DNA of 64,000 nucleotides from Frankia alni ACN14a (GCF_000058485.1 NC_008278.1:3094962-3158961); one strand, 5' to 3'. Counted from the first letter of the stretch, positions 44,229 through 53,521 are shown. The notes: generated from the sequence alone by a model not told the origin. A program made the numbers and translations.

Positions 44229-44852
44229 ATGGACGCGGCGGCGTGGGATGCCCGGTACGCGGCCACCGAGCTGCTGTGGGGCTCGGCGCCGAACCGCTTC
44301 GTCGCCGCCGAGATCGACGGGCTGGCGGTGGGGCGGGCGCTCGACCTGGCCTGCGGCGAGGGGCGCAACGCGATCCACCTGGCCACCCTCGGCTGGCACG
44401 TCGTCGGCGCCGACTTCTCCGCCACGGCGGTGGAGCGCGCCGGGCGCCTCGCCGAGCACGCGGGGGTGGCGGACCGGACGACCTTCGTCGTGGCCGACGC
44501 CGTCGCCGGCCCCCTGCCCGCCGGCCCGTTCGACCTGGTCCTGCTCGCCTACCTGCAACTGCCCGCGCAGCGTCGCCGGACGGCGCTGCACCGGGCCGCG
44601 GATCTGCTGGCACCGGGCGCGACGCTGCTCGTCGTCGCCCACGACTCGGCGAACCTCACCGAGGGCGTCGGCGGCCCGCAGGACCCGGCGGTGCTGTACA
44701 CCGCCGACGACGTGACCGCCGACCTGGCCGACCGCGCGGAGCTCAGCGTGGACGCCGCGCGGCGGGTGCACCGCCCGGTGCCGACCCCGGCCGGCGAGCG
44801 CACCGCCGTCGACGCCCTCGTCCGCCTGCGCCGTCGGGTGGGCCGCGGGTGA
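44229..44852 (+). CDS. Class I SAM-dependent methyltransferase
   Basis: 207 aa from ATG at 44229 after CGAGGCGG. The motif I loop is LDLACGEGRNAIHLA (near 38-52), followed by the acidic GADFS and motif for substrate access. It looks like the TehB/thiopurine-type small methyltransferases (starts WDARYAATELLWG). Target unknown; it may act on a metalloid, thiol or small metabolite. It converges with the HAD gene, with 20 nt between. Confidence 0.87.
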   Translation: MDAAAWDARYAATELLWGSAPNRFVAAEIDGLAVGRALDLACGEGRNAIHLATLGWHVVGADFSATAVERAGRLAEHAGVADRTTFVVADAVAGPLPAGPFDLVLLAYLQLPAQRRRTALHRAADLLAPGATLLVVAHDSANLTEGVGGPQDPAVLYTADDVTADLADRAELSVDAARRVHRPVPTPAGERTAVDALVRLRRRVGRG

Positions 44853-44872
44853 GGGCCGTCGTGTGAGGGCTT

Positions 44873-45598
44873 TCAGGTGACGGCGTCGCCGTGGAGGGCG
44901 GTGCGGCCGTAGACGGCGGTGCGCAGGGTGGGCAGGCTGGTCAGGTCGGTCAGGACCGCGTTCGGGCCGGCGGCCCGCAGGGTGTCCGCGGTGGTCGCGC
45001 CGGTGGCGACCGCGACCGCCCGCACCCCGGCGTCCCGCGCGCCGCGGACGTCGTGCACCGTGTCCCCGATGACCACGACGCGGGCCGGGGAGAAGGTCAG
45101 CCGGTGGGCGGCCTGCGCGCGCTTGATGGCCAGGGCGACGAGCACGGCGCGGTCGGTGTCGTCGTCGCCGTAGCCGCCGACGGCCAGGTCGAGCAGGTCG
45201 GTCAGCCCGCAGCAGGCCAGTTTGAGCCGAGCGAGGGACGGCAGATTGCCGGTGACCACCGACTGCACCACACCGTCGCCCGCCAGGCCTTCGAGGGCCG
45301 CCCGCGCGCCGGGCAGGACTCGGCCGGTCCGACGCATCCGATCGTCGAGCGCGACGGCCGCGGCCGGCAGCGCCGCGTAGAACGCGGGCAGCAGCGACTC
45401 CGGCCGGTCGATCCCGTTCAGCCGCAGGGTGTCGACGACGATGGCCCGGTCGGTGCGGCCGGCGAGGTCGGCGATCTGGTCCGCGGGCCGGCCGACGACC
45501 GCCTGGAAGGCCCGGGCGTGCAGCTCGCGGCCGAGCCCCGGGAACGACAGCAGCGTATGATCAACATCCCACAGGATCAGCGCAGGTTCGGCGGGCAT
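44873..45598 (-). CDS. HAD-superfamily hydrolase
   Basis: 241 aa. Motif I is ILWDVDHTLL with Asp11 and Asp13; motif II is in VVTGN; motifs III/IV are VVVIGDTVHDV. The insert between motif I and II is helical, as in phosphoglycolate phosphatase-like (subfamily I) enzymes. It probably dephosphorylates a small metabolite. It is followed by the glycosyltransferase gene in the opposite direction of the chromosome walk but on the same strand; the 113-nt gap holds repeats. Confidence 0.88.
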   Translation of the reverse strand: MPAEPALILWDVDHTLLSFPGLGRELHARAFQAVVGRPADQIADLAGRTDRAIVVDTLRLNGIDRPESLLPAFYAALPAAAVALDDRMRRTGRVLPGARAALEGLAGDGVVQSVVTGNLPSLARLKLACCGLTDLLDLAVGGYGDDDTDRAVLVALAIKRAQAAHRLTFSPARVVVIGDTVHDVRGARDAGVRAVAVATGATTADTLRAAGPNAVLTDLTSLPTLRTAVYGRTALHGDAVT

Positions 45599-45654
45599 CC
45601 GCGCACGATCTCACAGCTCGCCGACCCGGCGGGTTGCTCGGTGGAAGTGAGCGG

Positions 45655-45711
45655 CCGGCAGGGAACGGATGGTAGGGCCGGTCAGGGAAGGGCCGCTCAG
45701 GGTAGGGCCGG
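45655..45711. repeat. GGTAGGGCCGGTCAGGG tandem repeat
   Basis: Three imperfect copies of GTAGGGCCGGTCAGGG end at the glycosyltransferase stop codon, and the last one includes part of the stop. Non-coding. Confidence 0.6.
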
Positions 45712-46893
45712 TCAGGGCAGGAAGGACTCGACGGCGTCGGCGGCGGCCTCGATTCCGCCGTGGGCGCGCAGCACGGACGCGAGCCCGGTCAGCCGTCCGG
45801 CGATCTCGGCGTCGGCGGCCACGGACGCGACGGCGGTGCGCAGGAGCTGTGGGTCGACCCGGTCCGCGGCGAGCTGCTGGCCGACGCCGAGGGCGGCGAG
45901 GATCGCGGCGTTGCCGAACTGCTCGGCGGCCAGCGGGATCGCCACCGTCGGCACGCCGAACCACAGCGCCTCGACGCAGCTTCCCATCCCGGCGTGGGTG
46001 ACGAACGCCGACGCCGCGGCGAGCACGGCGAGCTGGGGGACGCTGCGGTGGGCTTCGACGTTGGCGGGCAGCGGGCCGAGCGCGGCGGTGTCGACGCGCC
46101 GGCCAAGCGCCATGACCACGTGCCAGTCGGTGCCGGCGAACGCCTCGGCGGCGGCCCGGTAGATGTCGGGCCGGTCGTTGTAGACGGTGCCGAGGGACAC
46201 CAGCAGCACCCGGCCGGCGTCCGGCGGCGCCGTCCAGGTCCGTTCGGCCAGGCGCGCGGGGTCCAGGCACGGCCCGACGAACCGCACCCCCGGCCGGACC
46301 CGGTTCAGGTGCGGCTGCAACACCGGAGGGATCAGCGAGACGGTGGGCCGGTCGGCGCCCAGCCACTCCCAGGGGTCGCGGTCGAGGCCGTTGTCGCGCA
46401 GCCACGCGCTGAACCTCGCCTGGTACTCCTTGCCGGGCACGGACGTGCGCAGTGCCGACAGGGCCTCGGCGTTGTCCTGCTCGAAGCCGTCCCACGGCAC
46501 CCAGGTCGGGGACAGCAACACCGCGGGGACGTCCCACCGGGCGGCGAGCACCGGTCCCGCCTGCGCGGCGACATCGTGGATCAGCAGGTCGGGCCGGTCG
46601 TCGTCGAAGTGGCGGGCGAGCGGCGGGAGGGTGGCGATCCCCTCGTTGAGCAACATCCGGGTGGCGAGTTCGGCGGCCGGGTTGTCGGGCCAGTCACCGT
46701 CCTGCGCGGGCAGCGTCGAGGGGTGGGTGACGGGCCGCGCGCCGGTGGGCTCCACCAGCGCGGCGAGCCGGTCGCCGATGGCGTAGCTGACCCGGTGGCC
46801 GCGGCGGACGAGTTCGGCGATGACGCCGAGCGAGGGGTAGACGTGGCTGGGCGTGGTGCAGCCGATCATGGCGATGTGTCGCGGGGTGCGCAT
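45712..46893 (-). CDS. MGT-type (GT1) glycosyltransferase
   Basis: 393 aa from ATG at 46893 (MRTPRHIAMIGCTTPSHVYP). The N-terminal acceptor domain has the conserved early His-x-x-P. The C-terminal donor domain shows the family block THAGMGSCVEALWFGVPTVA followed by EQFGNA. Such enzymes transfer sugars from UDP or TDP donors to macrolides, lipids or other natural products. It is about 4 kb from the lipid-synthase operon and may act on its product, but it is not in that operon. Divergent from the F420-type oxidoreductase. Confidence 0.92.
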   Translation of the reverse strand: MRTPRHIAMIGCTTPSHVYPSLGVIAELVRRGHRVSYAIGDRLAALVEPTGARPVTHPSTLPAQDGDWPDNPAAELATRMLLNEGIATLPPLARHFDDDRPDLLIHDVAAQAGPVLAARWDVPAVLLSPTWVPWDGFEQDNAEALSALRTSVPGKEYQARFSAWLRDNGLDRDPWEWLGADRPTVSLIPPVLQPHLNRVRPGVRFVGPCLDPARLAERTWTAPPDAGRVLLVSLGTVYNDRPDIYRAAAEAFAGTDWHVVMALGRRVDTAALGPLPANVEAHRSVPQLAVLAAASAFVTHAGMGSCVEALWFGVPTVAIPLAAEQFGNAAILAALGVGQQLAADRVDPQLLRTAVASVAADAEIAGRLTGLASVLRAHGGIEAAADAVESFLP

Positions 46894-47052
46894 CGGGTCT
46901 CGTGTCCTGCCGTTCAGCGTCGTCTGGTGGCTGCCGGTGACGGCGGGTCTGGTCCGGCCGGGTCGGCGCGTCCGTTTCGTTGTCGTCCGGGCCGGTCGGC
47001 AGGTTGCCCGCCGACCCGGAAGAGGCTCCCGGTTCGGGGGGTTGCAGAGGCC

Positions 47053-47889
47053 ATGACCACTCTCGGCACCATCGGCATCGCGAGTTCGACGATCGCCTTC
47101 AACCCGGACGTCCCCGCCGCCGTCGCCGCGGCCGCGGAGCTCGAGGACCTGGGCTACTCGACGCTGTGGCTGCCCGGCGGCCAGGGCAACAACGTCCGGC
47201 TCGTCGAGCAGGTCGTGCGCGGCACGGGGAGCCTGCTCGTCGCCAACGGCATCCTGTCCGTCGACCAGGTCCCCGCCGCCGAGGTCGCGGCGACCTACGC
47301 GGCGCTCGCCGCCGACCATCCCGGCCGCTACCTCGCCGGCCTCGGCGGCGCGCACGGCGCGGGTCCGCTGGCCACCCTCGGCGCCTACCTCGACGAGCTC
47401 GACGCCGCGCAGCCGGCGGTGCCGGCCGCCGGGCGCATCCTCGCCGCCCTCGGCCCGGCCATGCTCCGCCTCGCCCGCGACCGCGCGGCCGGGGCGTACC
47501 CGTTCCTCGTCACGCCGCAGTACGTCACCGACGCGCGCGCCGTGCTCGGCCCCGACCGGACGCTGGCCGTGCTCGTCACCGTCGTCCCCGACCGCGACCC
47601 GGCCGCCGCGCGCGGCACCGCCCGCGAGGCGATCCGCTTCCTGACCACCGTCCCCGGCTACGCCAACAACCTGGTCCGGATGGGCTTCACCGCCGACGAC
47701 GTCGCCGACCTCTCCGACCGGCTCATCGACCAGGTCACCGTGTGGGGCGACGTGGAGACCATCGGCAAGCGGGTGGCCGAATACCTCTCCGCCGGCGCCG
47801 ACCAGGTCGTGCTCCAGGTCAACGACGCGACCGGCGGGGAGCCCGAGTCCACCTGGTGGCGACGCCTCGCCGACGTCCTGCTGCCCTGA
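47053..47889 (+). CDS. LLM-class F420-type oxidoreductase
   Basis: 278 aa. The TIM-barrel start GTIGIASSTIAFNPD, then AAAAELEDLGYSTLWLPGG, TLLV-like strand GSLLVANGILSV and the HPGRYLAGLGG segment are typical of luciferase-like F420-dependent oxidoreductases in actinomycetes. It would transfer hydride between F420 and an unknown substrate. Its last codons and stop are tandemly duplicated just downstream. Confidence 0.88.
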   Translation: MTTLGTIGIASSTIAFNPDVPAAVAAAAELEDLGYSTLWLPGGQGNNVRLVEQVVRGTGSLLVANGILSVDQVPAAEVAATYAALAADHPGRYLAGLGGAHGAGPLATLGAYLDELDAAQPAVPAAGRILAALGPAMLRLARDRAAGAYPFLVTPQYVTDARAVLGPDRTLAVLVTVVPDRDPAAARGTAREAIRFLTTVPGYANNLVRMGFTADDVADLSDRLIDQVTVWGDVETIGKRVAEYLSAGADQVVLQVNDATGGEPESTWWRRLADVLLP

Positions 47890-47916
47890 GCTGCTGCCCT
47901 GAGCTGCTGCCCTGAG
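47881..47916. repeat. 13-nt repeat that duplicates the gene end
   Basis: CTGCCCTGAGCTG occurs three times; the first copy is the terminal Leu-Pro-stop of the LLM gene, giving three successive stop codons in the same frame step. A fresh duplication. Confidence 0.7.
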
Positions 47917-47948
47917 CCGGCCGACCGGCCGATCGGCCGATCGGCCGG
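47917..47948. terminator. 32-nt near-perfect palindrome
   Basis: CCGGCCGACCGGCCGATC and its mirror form an almost exact palindrome centred on CGATCG, 28 nt after the LLM stop. It is likely a GC-rich terminator. The rest of 47949-48243 shows no gene, only a purine-rich end (GAAGAAGGAG) serving the next gene. Confidence 0.6.
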
Positions 47949-48243
47949 CGGGCCCGGCGGCCGGCCGCTTTCGCGAGTCCAGGTCCACCACGGCGGGCGC
48001 TGTCCCGGAACGCCGAAACCGAGGCACGTTCCTCTGTCGATACCGCATATTCGCCGCGATGGTGACCGGACTCGGCGCGGCATTCTCCCTTCCGGTGATA
48101 CCGGTTCTCGGGTGTGGAGCGGGCCGGCCGGATGGTGCGGGCCTGTCACCCGACGAGGGGAAATGCGGTGCGAGTCGGGTCCGGCCGGTCGACCGGGTCC
48201 ACGGATACTGGTCGTCCCCGTTCCCCGAAGAAGGAGTTCCCAC

Positions 48244-49263
48244 GTGCCGTCCCCGCTACGTCCCTACCAGTTCGCCGCCGCAACCGCCGTCGTGACCGGT
48301 GCCGCGAGTGGCCTGGGGGAGGAGATGGCCTACGAACTCGCCGGCCGCGGCAGCAACCTCGTCCTGCTCGACCGCGACGCACCGCGCCTGGCGGCCGTGG
48401 CCGCCAGGATCTGTGCCCGCCATCCGCGGCTGCTGGTCGACTGCCTGACCGTCGACCTCGCCGACGCCGACGCCGTCGACGCCGCGGCGACCCGCGTGCT
48501 GGCCGAGCATCCTGGGGTGTCCCTGCTGGTCAACAACGCCGGCGTCGCGCTCGGCGGCGGCTTCGAACACCTCACGCTGGAGGAGTTCGACTGGGTGATG
48601 GACATCAACTTCCGCGCGCCCGTGCGGCTCACCCGCCTGCTGCTGCCGGCCCTGCTCGCCAGCCCCGGCAGCCACATCGTCAACGTCTCAAGCCTGTTCG
48701 GGCTGATCGGACCCCCCGGCCAGACGGCCTACTCGGCGAGCAAGTTCGCCGTGCGCGGCTTCACCGACGCGCTGCGCCACGAGCTGGCCGGCCGCGTCGG
48801 CGTCACGGCGGTGTTCCCCGGTGGGGTGCGCACCCGCCTCGCCGAGACGGCCCGGGTGGCGCGGGCCGTGCCGAGCCACGAGGCGGAGGCGGGCCGCCGC
48901 GAGTTCGCGAAGATGCTCAGCTACCCGGCGGACGCCGCCGCCCGGGAGATCCTCGCCGCGGTCGAGGCCCGCCGAGGCCGCGTGGTCATCACCCGCCAGG
49001 CCAGGACGATCGACGCCGTCGCCCGCCTCTTCCCGGCGTCCCACATGTCGATCCTCGGCTACGTCCTCACCCGCGCCGCCCGCCTGACCGTCTCCGCCCG
49101 CCCCGCCCCCGCCAGCCCCGCCAGTCCCACCCCCGAAGGTGCCGGTCCCACCGTCCCGGTCCCCACCGTCCCCATCCCTGGCGGTCCCGTCCCCACCATC
49201 CCCGCCGCCGGCAGCCCTGCCGCTGGCAGCCCCGTCACCGGCAGCGAGGCCACCACCGGCTGA
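48244..49263 (+). CDS. Short-chain dehydrogenase/reductase with Pro/Thr-rich tail
   Basis: 339 aa from GTG at 48244 with GAAGAAGGAG upstream. The fold begins VTGAASGLGEEMAYELAGRG; NNAGVALGGG is near 96, and the catalytic Ser (NVSSLFG) and Tyr-x3-Lys (YSASK) are present. About 270 residues form the enzyme; the last ~60 are low-complexity PxPTVP and AGSP repeats, seldom seen in this family. Substrate unknown. It converges with the next HAD gene. Confidence 0.87.
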   Translation: MPSPLRPYQFAAATAVVTGAASGLGEEMAYELAGRGSNLVLLDRDAPRLAAVAARICARHPRLLVDCLTVDLADADAVDAAATRVLAEHPGVSLLVNNAGVALGGGFEHLTLEEFDWVMDINFRAPVRLTRLLLPALLASPGSHIVNVSSLFGLIGPPGQTAYSASKFAVRGFTDALRHELAGRVGVTAVFPGGVRTRLAETARVARAVPSHEAEAGRREFAKMLSYPADAAAREILAAVEARRGRVVITRQARTIDAVARLFPASHMSILGYVLTRAARLTVSARPAPASPASPTPEGAGPTVPVPTVPIPGGPVPTIPAAGSPAAGSPVTGSEATTG

Positions 49264-49339
49264 CGGGTGGTCCGCACGGGGGACGACGGCTGGGTCGTGG
49301 ATCGATGGTGAACGCGTGGCGCTCGGCAGGCCGCCGCCG

Positions 49340-50059
49340 TCAGGCCTGCCGGACCAGTTCCAGGACCGCCGTGAGGTCCCCGACCTCGGCGACGAGCGAC
49401 GCCCCTGCCGGCCGTTGCCGGTGCGTGCGGTTCATCCAGACGGCGGGAATGCCGAGCGCGTTGGCGCCGGCCACGTCGCAGGCCAGGGAATCGCCGACGT
49501 GCCAGACCTCGCCCGGAGCGAGGCTGTGCTGGCCGGGTCCGTGCTGGCCGGGTCCGTGCTGGCCGGGTGCCAGGTGGTCGAGGGCGAGCCGGAACGGTTC
49601 CGGTCGCGGTTTGTACTCGCTTGTGACGATCGCGTCCACTCGGAGCCCGTGGGCGTCGAGTGCGGCGTCGAGATCGACACGGTCGATGTCGGAGACAAGG
49701 CAGACCGGCAGTTCGATCTCGGCCAGGAAGGCGGCGGCGCCGGGCAGGAGCGCCGGCCGACGCCAGTAGTCGAACAGCCGCCGGCTGAGCGACTCCTCGT
49801 CGGCGTCCGAGCCGAAATGCCGGATCGTCTCCCGCAGTGACCGGCGTTCCAGCTCCCGCTGGGTGGCGAACGCGGGGCCCGCCGCGGCGGCGCACAACCG
49901 GGCGAAGGCGTCCGACCAGTACCGGCCGATCGTCGCCGGATCGCGCACTCTGGCCGTCGCGGTCTGCTCGATGCTGCGGCAGACCGCGGCCACCACGTCG
50001 TCGTCCTCGGCGACGACGGTGCCGTAGAAGTCGAGCAGGATCGCGCGCGGCCGGCTTAT
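49340..50059 (-). CDS. HAD hydrolase without a canonical start codon
   Basis: The frame encodes motif I LLDFYGTVVAE (nucleophile Asp), a helical cap, VCLVSDIDR for motif II, a Lys in SEYKPRP and WHVGDSLACDVAGA for motif IV, so the whole HAD enzyme is present. However, motif I lies upstream of the first GTG in this frame (49996). Between an in-frame stop near 50090 and the motif there is no ATG, GTG or TTG. A purine run GGGGGAAG stands ~5 nt before an ATA at 50059, which I use as a provisional start. Alternatives are an ATT further upstream, a sequencing error or gene decay. A 15-nt repeat gives GPGQHGPGQHGPGQH. Confidence 0.65.
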   Translation of the reverse strand: MSRPRAILLDFYGTVVAEDDDVVAAVCRSIEQTATARVRDPATIGRYWSDAFARLCAAAAGPAFATQRELERRSLRETIRHFGSDADEESLSRRLFDYWRRPALLPGAAAFLAEIELPVCLVSDIDRVDLDAALDAHGLRVDAIVTSEYKPRPEPFRLALDHLAPGQHGPGQHGPGQHSLAPGEVWHVGDSLACDVAGANALGIPAVWMNRTHRQRPAGASLVAEVGDLTAVLELVRQA

Positions 50060-50186
50060 CCGTCTTCCCCCGGAAGGAATGGTGGGTGGTGCTGATCAGT
50101 GGTAGGTCGTGCACCACCTCCGCCAGCCAGTGTCCGCCGCCGACCGCCGCGGCAACAGCCGGACAGGCCGCCGCGGGCCGGGCGGG

Positions 50187-52157
50187 TCAGCCGGTGGGGA
50201 CGAGGAGCTGGGTCGTCGCCAGGTCGCGGTAGAGCGGGTCGGTCTCCAGCAGTTGCGCGTGGCTGCCGAGGGCGCGTACCCGGCCCGCCTCCATGACGAT
50301 GATCTGCCGGGCGCCGACGACGGTGGACAGCCGGTGGGCGACGACCAGCACCGTCGTCGTGCTCGCCGCGGCGGCGATGGTGTCGCGCAGCGCGAGCTCG
50401 TTGCCGGCGTCGAGCGCCGAGGTCGCCTCGTCGAGCAGCAGCAGCCGGGGCCGGCGCAGCAGGGCGCGGGCGATGGCGATGCGCTGGCGTTCACCGCCGG
50501 ACAGGGTGCCGCCGCGGTGGCCGATCCAGCCGTCGAGCCCGCCGGGCAGCGCCGCCACGAACAGCTCCAGCCGGGCCAGGCGCAGCGCCTCGTGCAGGTC
50601 CTCGTCGTCGACGCCGGTCAGGCCGAGCGTGAGGTTCTCGCGCAGGGAACCGGCGAGCACCGGAGCCTCCTGCTCGACGTAGCCGATCGAGCGGCGCAGC
50701 TGTGCCAGCGGCCAGTCCCGCACGTCGCGGCCGTCGACGAGGATCCGCCCGGCGGTGGCGTCGTAGAACCGTTCGAGCAGCAGGAAGATGCTCGACTTGC
50801 CGGCGCCCGACGGGCCGACGATGGCGGTCATCCCGCCGGGCGGGACGGTGAACGACACCCCCCGGTGCACCGGCGGGAGGTCCTGCCGGTAGGCGAACTC
50901 GACGTTGTCGAAGGCCACCGTCGCGCTGGCGGCCCGGCGGTTCGGCCCGGTGTTCGTGGCGGACGCGGCGCGCCTGGTCAGCGCGGCGCGGCGGACGACG
51001 ACGGGCCCGCGCCTGAACATGGGGCCGCTGGTGGCGGGATCGCGGTGGCCGCCGTTGGCGCGTCGGCCGGCGGTGGTGCGTCGGCCGCCGTTGGTGCCTC
51101 GGCCGCCGTTGGTGCCTCGGCCGGCGGTGGTGCGTCGGTCGAGGGAGCTGCGTCCCCGGGCCGCGGTGGGTTCGGCATCCAGGCGCAGCACCGCCTGGAT
51201 GCGTTCCGCGGCCGCCCCGCCCGCCCTGAACTGACCCCAGGCGCCGACCAGGGTGGTCACCGGCTGGGTCAGGAAGAACATGTAGAGCAGGAACGCGATC
51301 AGGTCGGCGATCGGCAGGTCCCCGGCGGCGACCCGGGCGCCGCCGACGCCGAGCACTCCCAGGAACGACGCCTGCATGAGCATGCCGGCGCTCGCCCCGG
51401 TGCCCGCCTGCCAGGCGGCGACGCGCAGCCCCCGGCGGAACGCCGTCTGCGCCGCGTCGGCGAGCAGGCCGATCTCGTGGTCCTCCGCTCCGGAGGCCTT
51501 CACCGTGCGCAGGGCACCGAGGTCGCGGTCGAGCAGGGTGGCCATGTAGCCGACGGCGGCCTGCGCCTGCCCGGTGGCCTTGCCGATCCGCGACGCCGAC
51601 CAGCGCACGCTGGCACTCATCAGCACGACCGACGACAGCGTGACGCCGAGCAGGACCACGTCGATGAGGGCCATCATCACCAGCGCCCCGACCAGGGCGA
51701 TGGTCGCCGTGCAGCTCGTCACCAGGGCCTGGGTCGTGACCTGGCGCAGCAGCGTGGTGTCGCCGACGAGCCGCGACATCAGATCACCGGGCTTGATCTC
51801 GTCGGTCGCGGACAGCCGCAGTCGCAGGATGCGTTCCACCAGGCGGATGCGGACGGTCCGCACGAGGGTCTCGCCGACCGACTCGATGAGGAAGAATCCG
51901 CCGGCGGACACCGCCGTGCCGAGCAGGACCGCGACGGTCAGGACGCCGAGCAGCCGCCCGACCGGCTGGTCGGCGGTGAGCCGGGCCAGGATGTGCTGGG
52001 CGATGATCGGCTGGGCCAGCGACATCGACGTGCCGAGCAGGGTGAGCACCCCGCCGGCGAGCAGGACGCGGCGCGAGCCCGCGGTGAAGCGGAGCACGAA
52101 CCGCCCGGCCGGCAGCGGCTGGCGGCGCGCCGCGGCGGCGCGGCGGGCGCGGCTCAT
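50187..52157 (-). CDS. ABC exporter, fused membrane and ATPase domains
   Basis: 656 aa from ATG at 52157, which overlaps the glycosyltransferase stop (ATGA). Residues ~28-310 are a six-helix exporter domain. The ATPase has Walker A GPSGAGKSS (448-456), signature LSGGERQ (552-558), Walker B LLLLDE (572-577) and the H-loop His. The two are joined by an unusually long ~80-residue linker with RGTNGGRG repeats (345-370). It likely dimerises. Its place at the end of the lipid-synthase operon suggests it exports the glycosylated lipid, but MsbA-type proteins move many substrates. Confidence 0.93.
   Translation of the reverse strand: MSRARRAAAARRQPLPAGRFVLRFTAGSRRVLLAGGVLTLLGTSMSLAQPIIAQHILARLTADQPVGRLLGVLTVAVLLGTAVSAGGFFLIESVGETLVRTVRIRLVERILRLRLSATDEIKPGDLMSRLVGDTTLLRQVTTQALVTSCTATIALVGALVMMALIDVVLLGVTLSSVVLMSASVRWSASRIGKATGQAQAAVGYMATLLDRDLGALRTVKASGAEDHEIGLLADAAQTAFRRGLRVAAWQAGTGASAGMLMQASFLGVLGVGGARVAAGDLPIADLIAFLLYMFFLTQPVTTLVGAWGQFRAGGAAAERIQAVLRLDAEPTAARGRSSLDRRTTAGRGTNGGRGTNGGRRTTAGRRANGGHRDPATSGPMFRRGPVVVRRAALTRRAASATNTGPNRRAASATVAFDNVEFAYRQDLPPVHRGVSFTVPPGGMTAIVGPSGAGKSSIFLLLERFYDATAGRILVDGRDVRDWPLAQLRRSIGYVEQEAPVLAGSLRENLTLGLTGVDDEDLHEALRLARLELFVAALPGGLDGWIGHRGGTLSGGERQRIAIARALLRRPRLLLLDEATSALDAGNELALRDTIAAAASTTTVLVVAHRLSTVVGARQIIVMEAGRVRALGSHAQLLETDPLYRDLATTQLLVPTG
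51045..51140. repeat. Coding repeats in the ABC exporter linker
   Basis: Imperfect 18-21 nt units (such as GTTGGTGCCTCGGCCGCC) encode Arg/Gly/Thr/Asn repeats between the membrane and ATPase domains. They are in frame and keep the gene open. Confidence 0.65.
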
Positions 52158-53521
52158 CCGACCGGGCTGCGCGCCGCGGCGAGGCGCTGCAGGTGCTCGG
52201 CGGCGGCCGCGGCCCCGCCCGCCGCCTGGAACGAGGCACCGACGCGGGCCGCGGCCGACCGGTAGCGGGGATCGTCGAGGACCTCGCGGACGGCCGACGC
52301 CACGATCGTCGGCGTGGCCCGGGCGAAGCGCAGCCGGATGCCCGCACCCGCGTCCACCACCTGCTGGGCGATGACCGGCTGGTCGTCCCGGATCGGCGCG
52401 ACGACCAGCGGCACGCCGTGCCCGAGCGCCTCGCAGACCGTGTTGTGCCCGCCGTGGCAGACGACCGCCGCCGCTCGCGGCAGCAGGTCGACCAGCGGCA
52501 GGAACCGCGCGGCGATGCCGCCGTCCGGCAGGGCGGCCGGGTCGACGGCGCCCAGCGGGTCGGCGATGACGGCCTGCACGCCGTCGCCGAGCGTGCGCAG
52601 CGCCGCCGCGCACGTTCGCAGGAACTCCCCGCTCACCTGGCCGTTGACCGTCCCGAAGCTGGTCACCACGAGCCGGCGTCCCGGATCGAGCCGCCCCCAC
52701 GGGAATGCCTCGGCCGCCGCCGAGCCACCCGGTTCCGGCCGACCCGGTTGCGGCCGACCCGGTTGCGGCCCACCCGGGCCGCTGCCGAGGGGAGCTGGAC
52801 GTGGCAGTGGCAGCGACGGGCCGACCCAGGCGGTCGGCGGCCCGTCCGGGCCGATGAGCGAGTCGCCGCCGGGCGGCCCGGCCAGCGCCTGCGTGGTGAA
52901 CGCGACGACGAGATGAGGGGACAGCCGCAGCGTGCCCGGCGTCGGCGATCCGCCGGCCGCGGCCGGGTCGGCCCGCACCGGGCTGGCGGTGGGGGCTGCG
53001 TCGGCGAGCCGGGTCGGGGTGGCGAGCCGGGTCGGGGTGGCTGTGCGGGTGATGAGCCCGTCGAGCAGGTCGTCGAACCACCGCTGGACCTTCGGGGTGG
53101 CGGCGAAGGTGTCCCGCAGCGGGCCCGACGTCGTCGCCGACGTCGCCCACGGCCGGCCCAGCCGCGCCGCCGCGAGCGGCCCGGCCAGCGCCTGCATGTC
53201 GCAGACCAGCACGTCCGCGGCCGACCGGACGGCCGCCTCGACGACCGCCGGATAGGTCGCCTCGGCCAGCGGGACGAGGAACTCCTCCCACAGGAAGCGG
53301 ACCCCGGCGTAGCCGCGCAGCTCGGCGCCGCGGATGTCGACGTCGACCGGTCCCGCCAGGCAGGGGTGAATCTCGGCGCCCGATCCGGCCAGCCGCCGCA
53401 CGATCGACTCCTCGCCCGACCAGACCACCCGGTGGCCGCGGTCGCGCAGCCGGTCGGCCACGGCGACCAGCGGGGTGATGTGCCCGGCCAGCGGCGGCAC
53501 CACGAACAGGAAGGTGCTCAC
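52154..53521 (-). CDS. GT1-family glycosyltransferase (MGT/UGT-like)
   Basis: 455 aa from GTG at 53521, overlapping the hydrolase stop (GTGA). The N-terminus MSTFLFVVPPLAGHITPLVAVADRL-type region carries the acceptor-side His. The donor domain has VVCHGGHNTVCEALGHGVP and the DQP motif, as in enzymes that glycosylate polyketides and lipids. A ~30-residue Pro/Gly-rich repeat (GPQPGRPQPGRPEPGG) and an earlier TRLATPTRLA repeat separate the domains. It is coupled on both sides in the six-gene operon, so it very probably adds a sugar to that pathway's product. Confidence 0.92.
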   Translation of the reverse strand: MSTFLFVVPPLAGHITPLVAVADRLRDRGHRVVWSGEESIVRRLAGSGAEIHPCLAGPVDVDIRGAELRGYAGVRFLWEEFLVPLAEATYPAVVEAAVRSAADVLVCDMQALAGPLAAARLGRPWATSATTSGPLRDTFAATPKVQRWFDDLLDGLITRTATPTRLATPTRLADAAPTASPVRADPAAAGGSPTPGTLRLSPHLVVAFTTQALAGPPGGDSLIGPDGPPTAWVGPSLPLPRPAPLGSGPGGPQPGRPQPGRPEPGGSAAAEAFPWGRLDPGRRLVVTSFGTVNGQVSGEFLRTCAAALRTLGDGVQAVIADPLGAVDPAALPDGGIAARFLPLVDLLPRAAAVVCHGGHNTVCEALGHGVPLVVAPIRDDQPVIAQQVVDAGAGIRLRFARATPTIVASAVREVLDDPRYRSAAARVGASFQAAGGAAAAAEHLQRLAAARSPVG

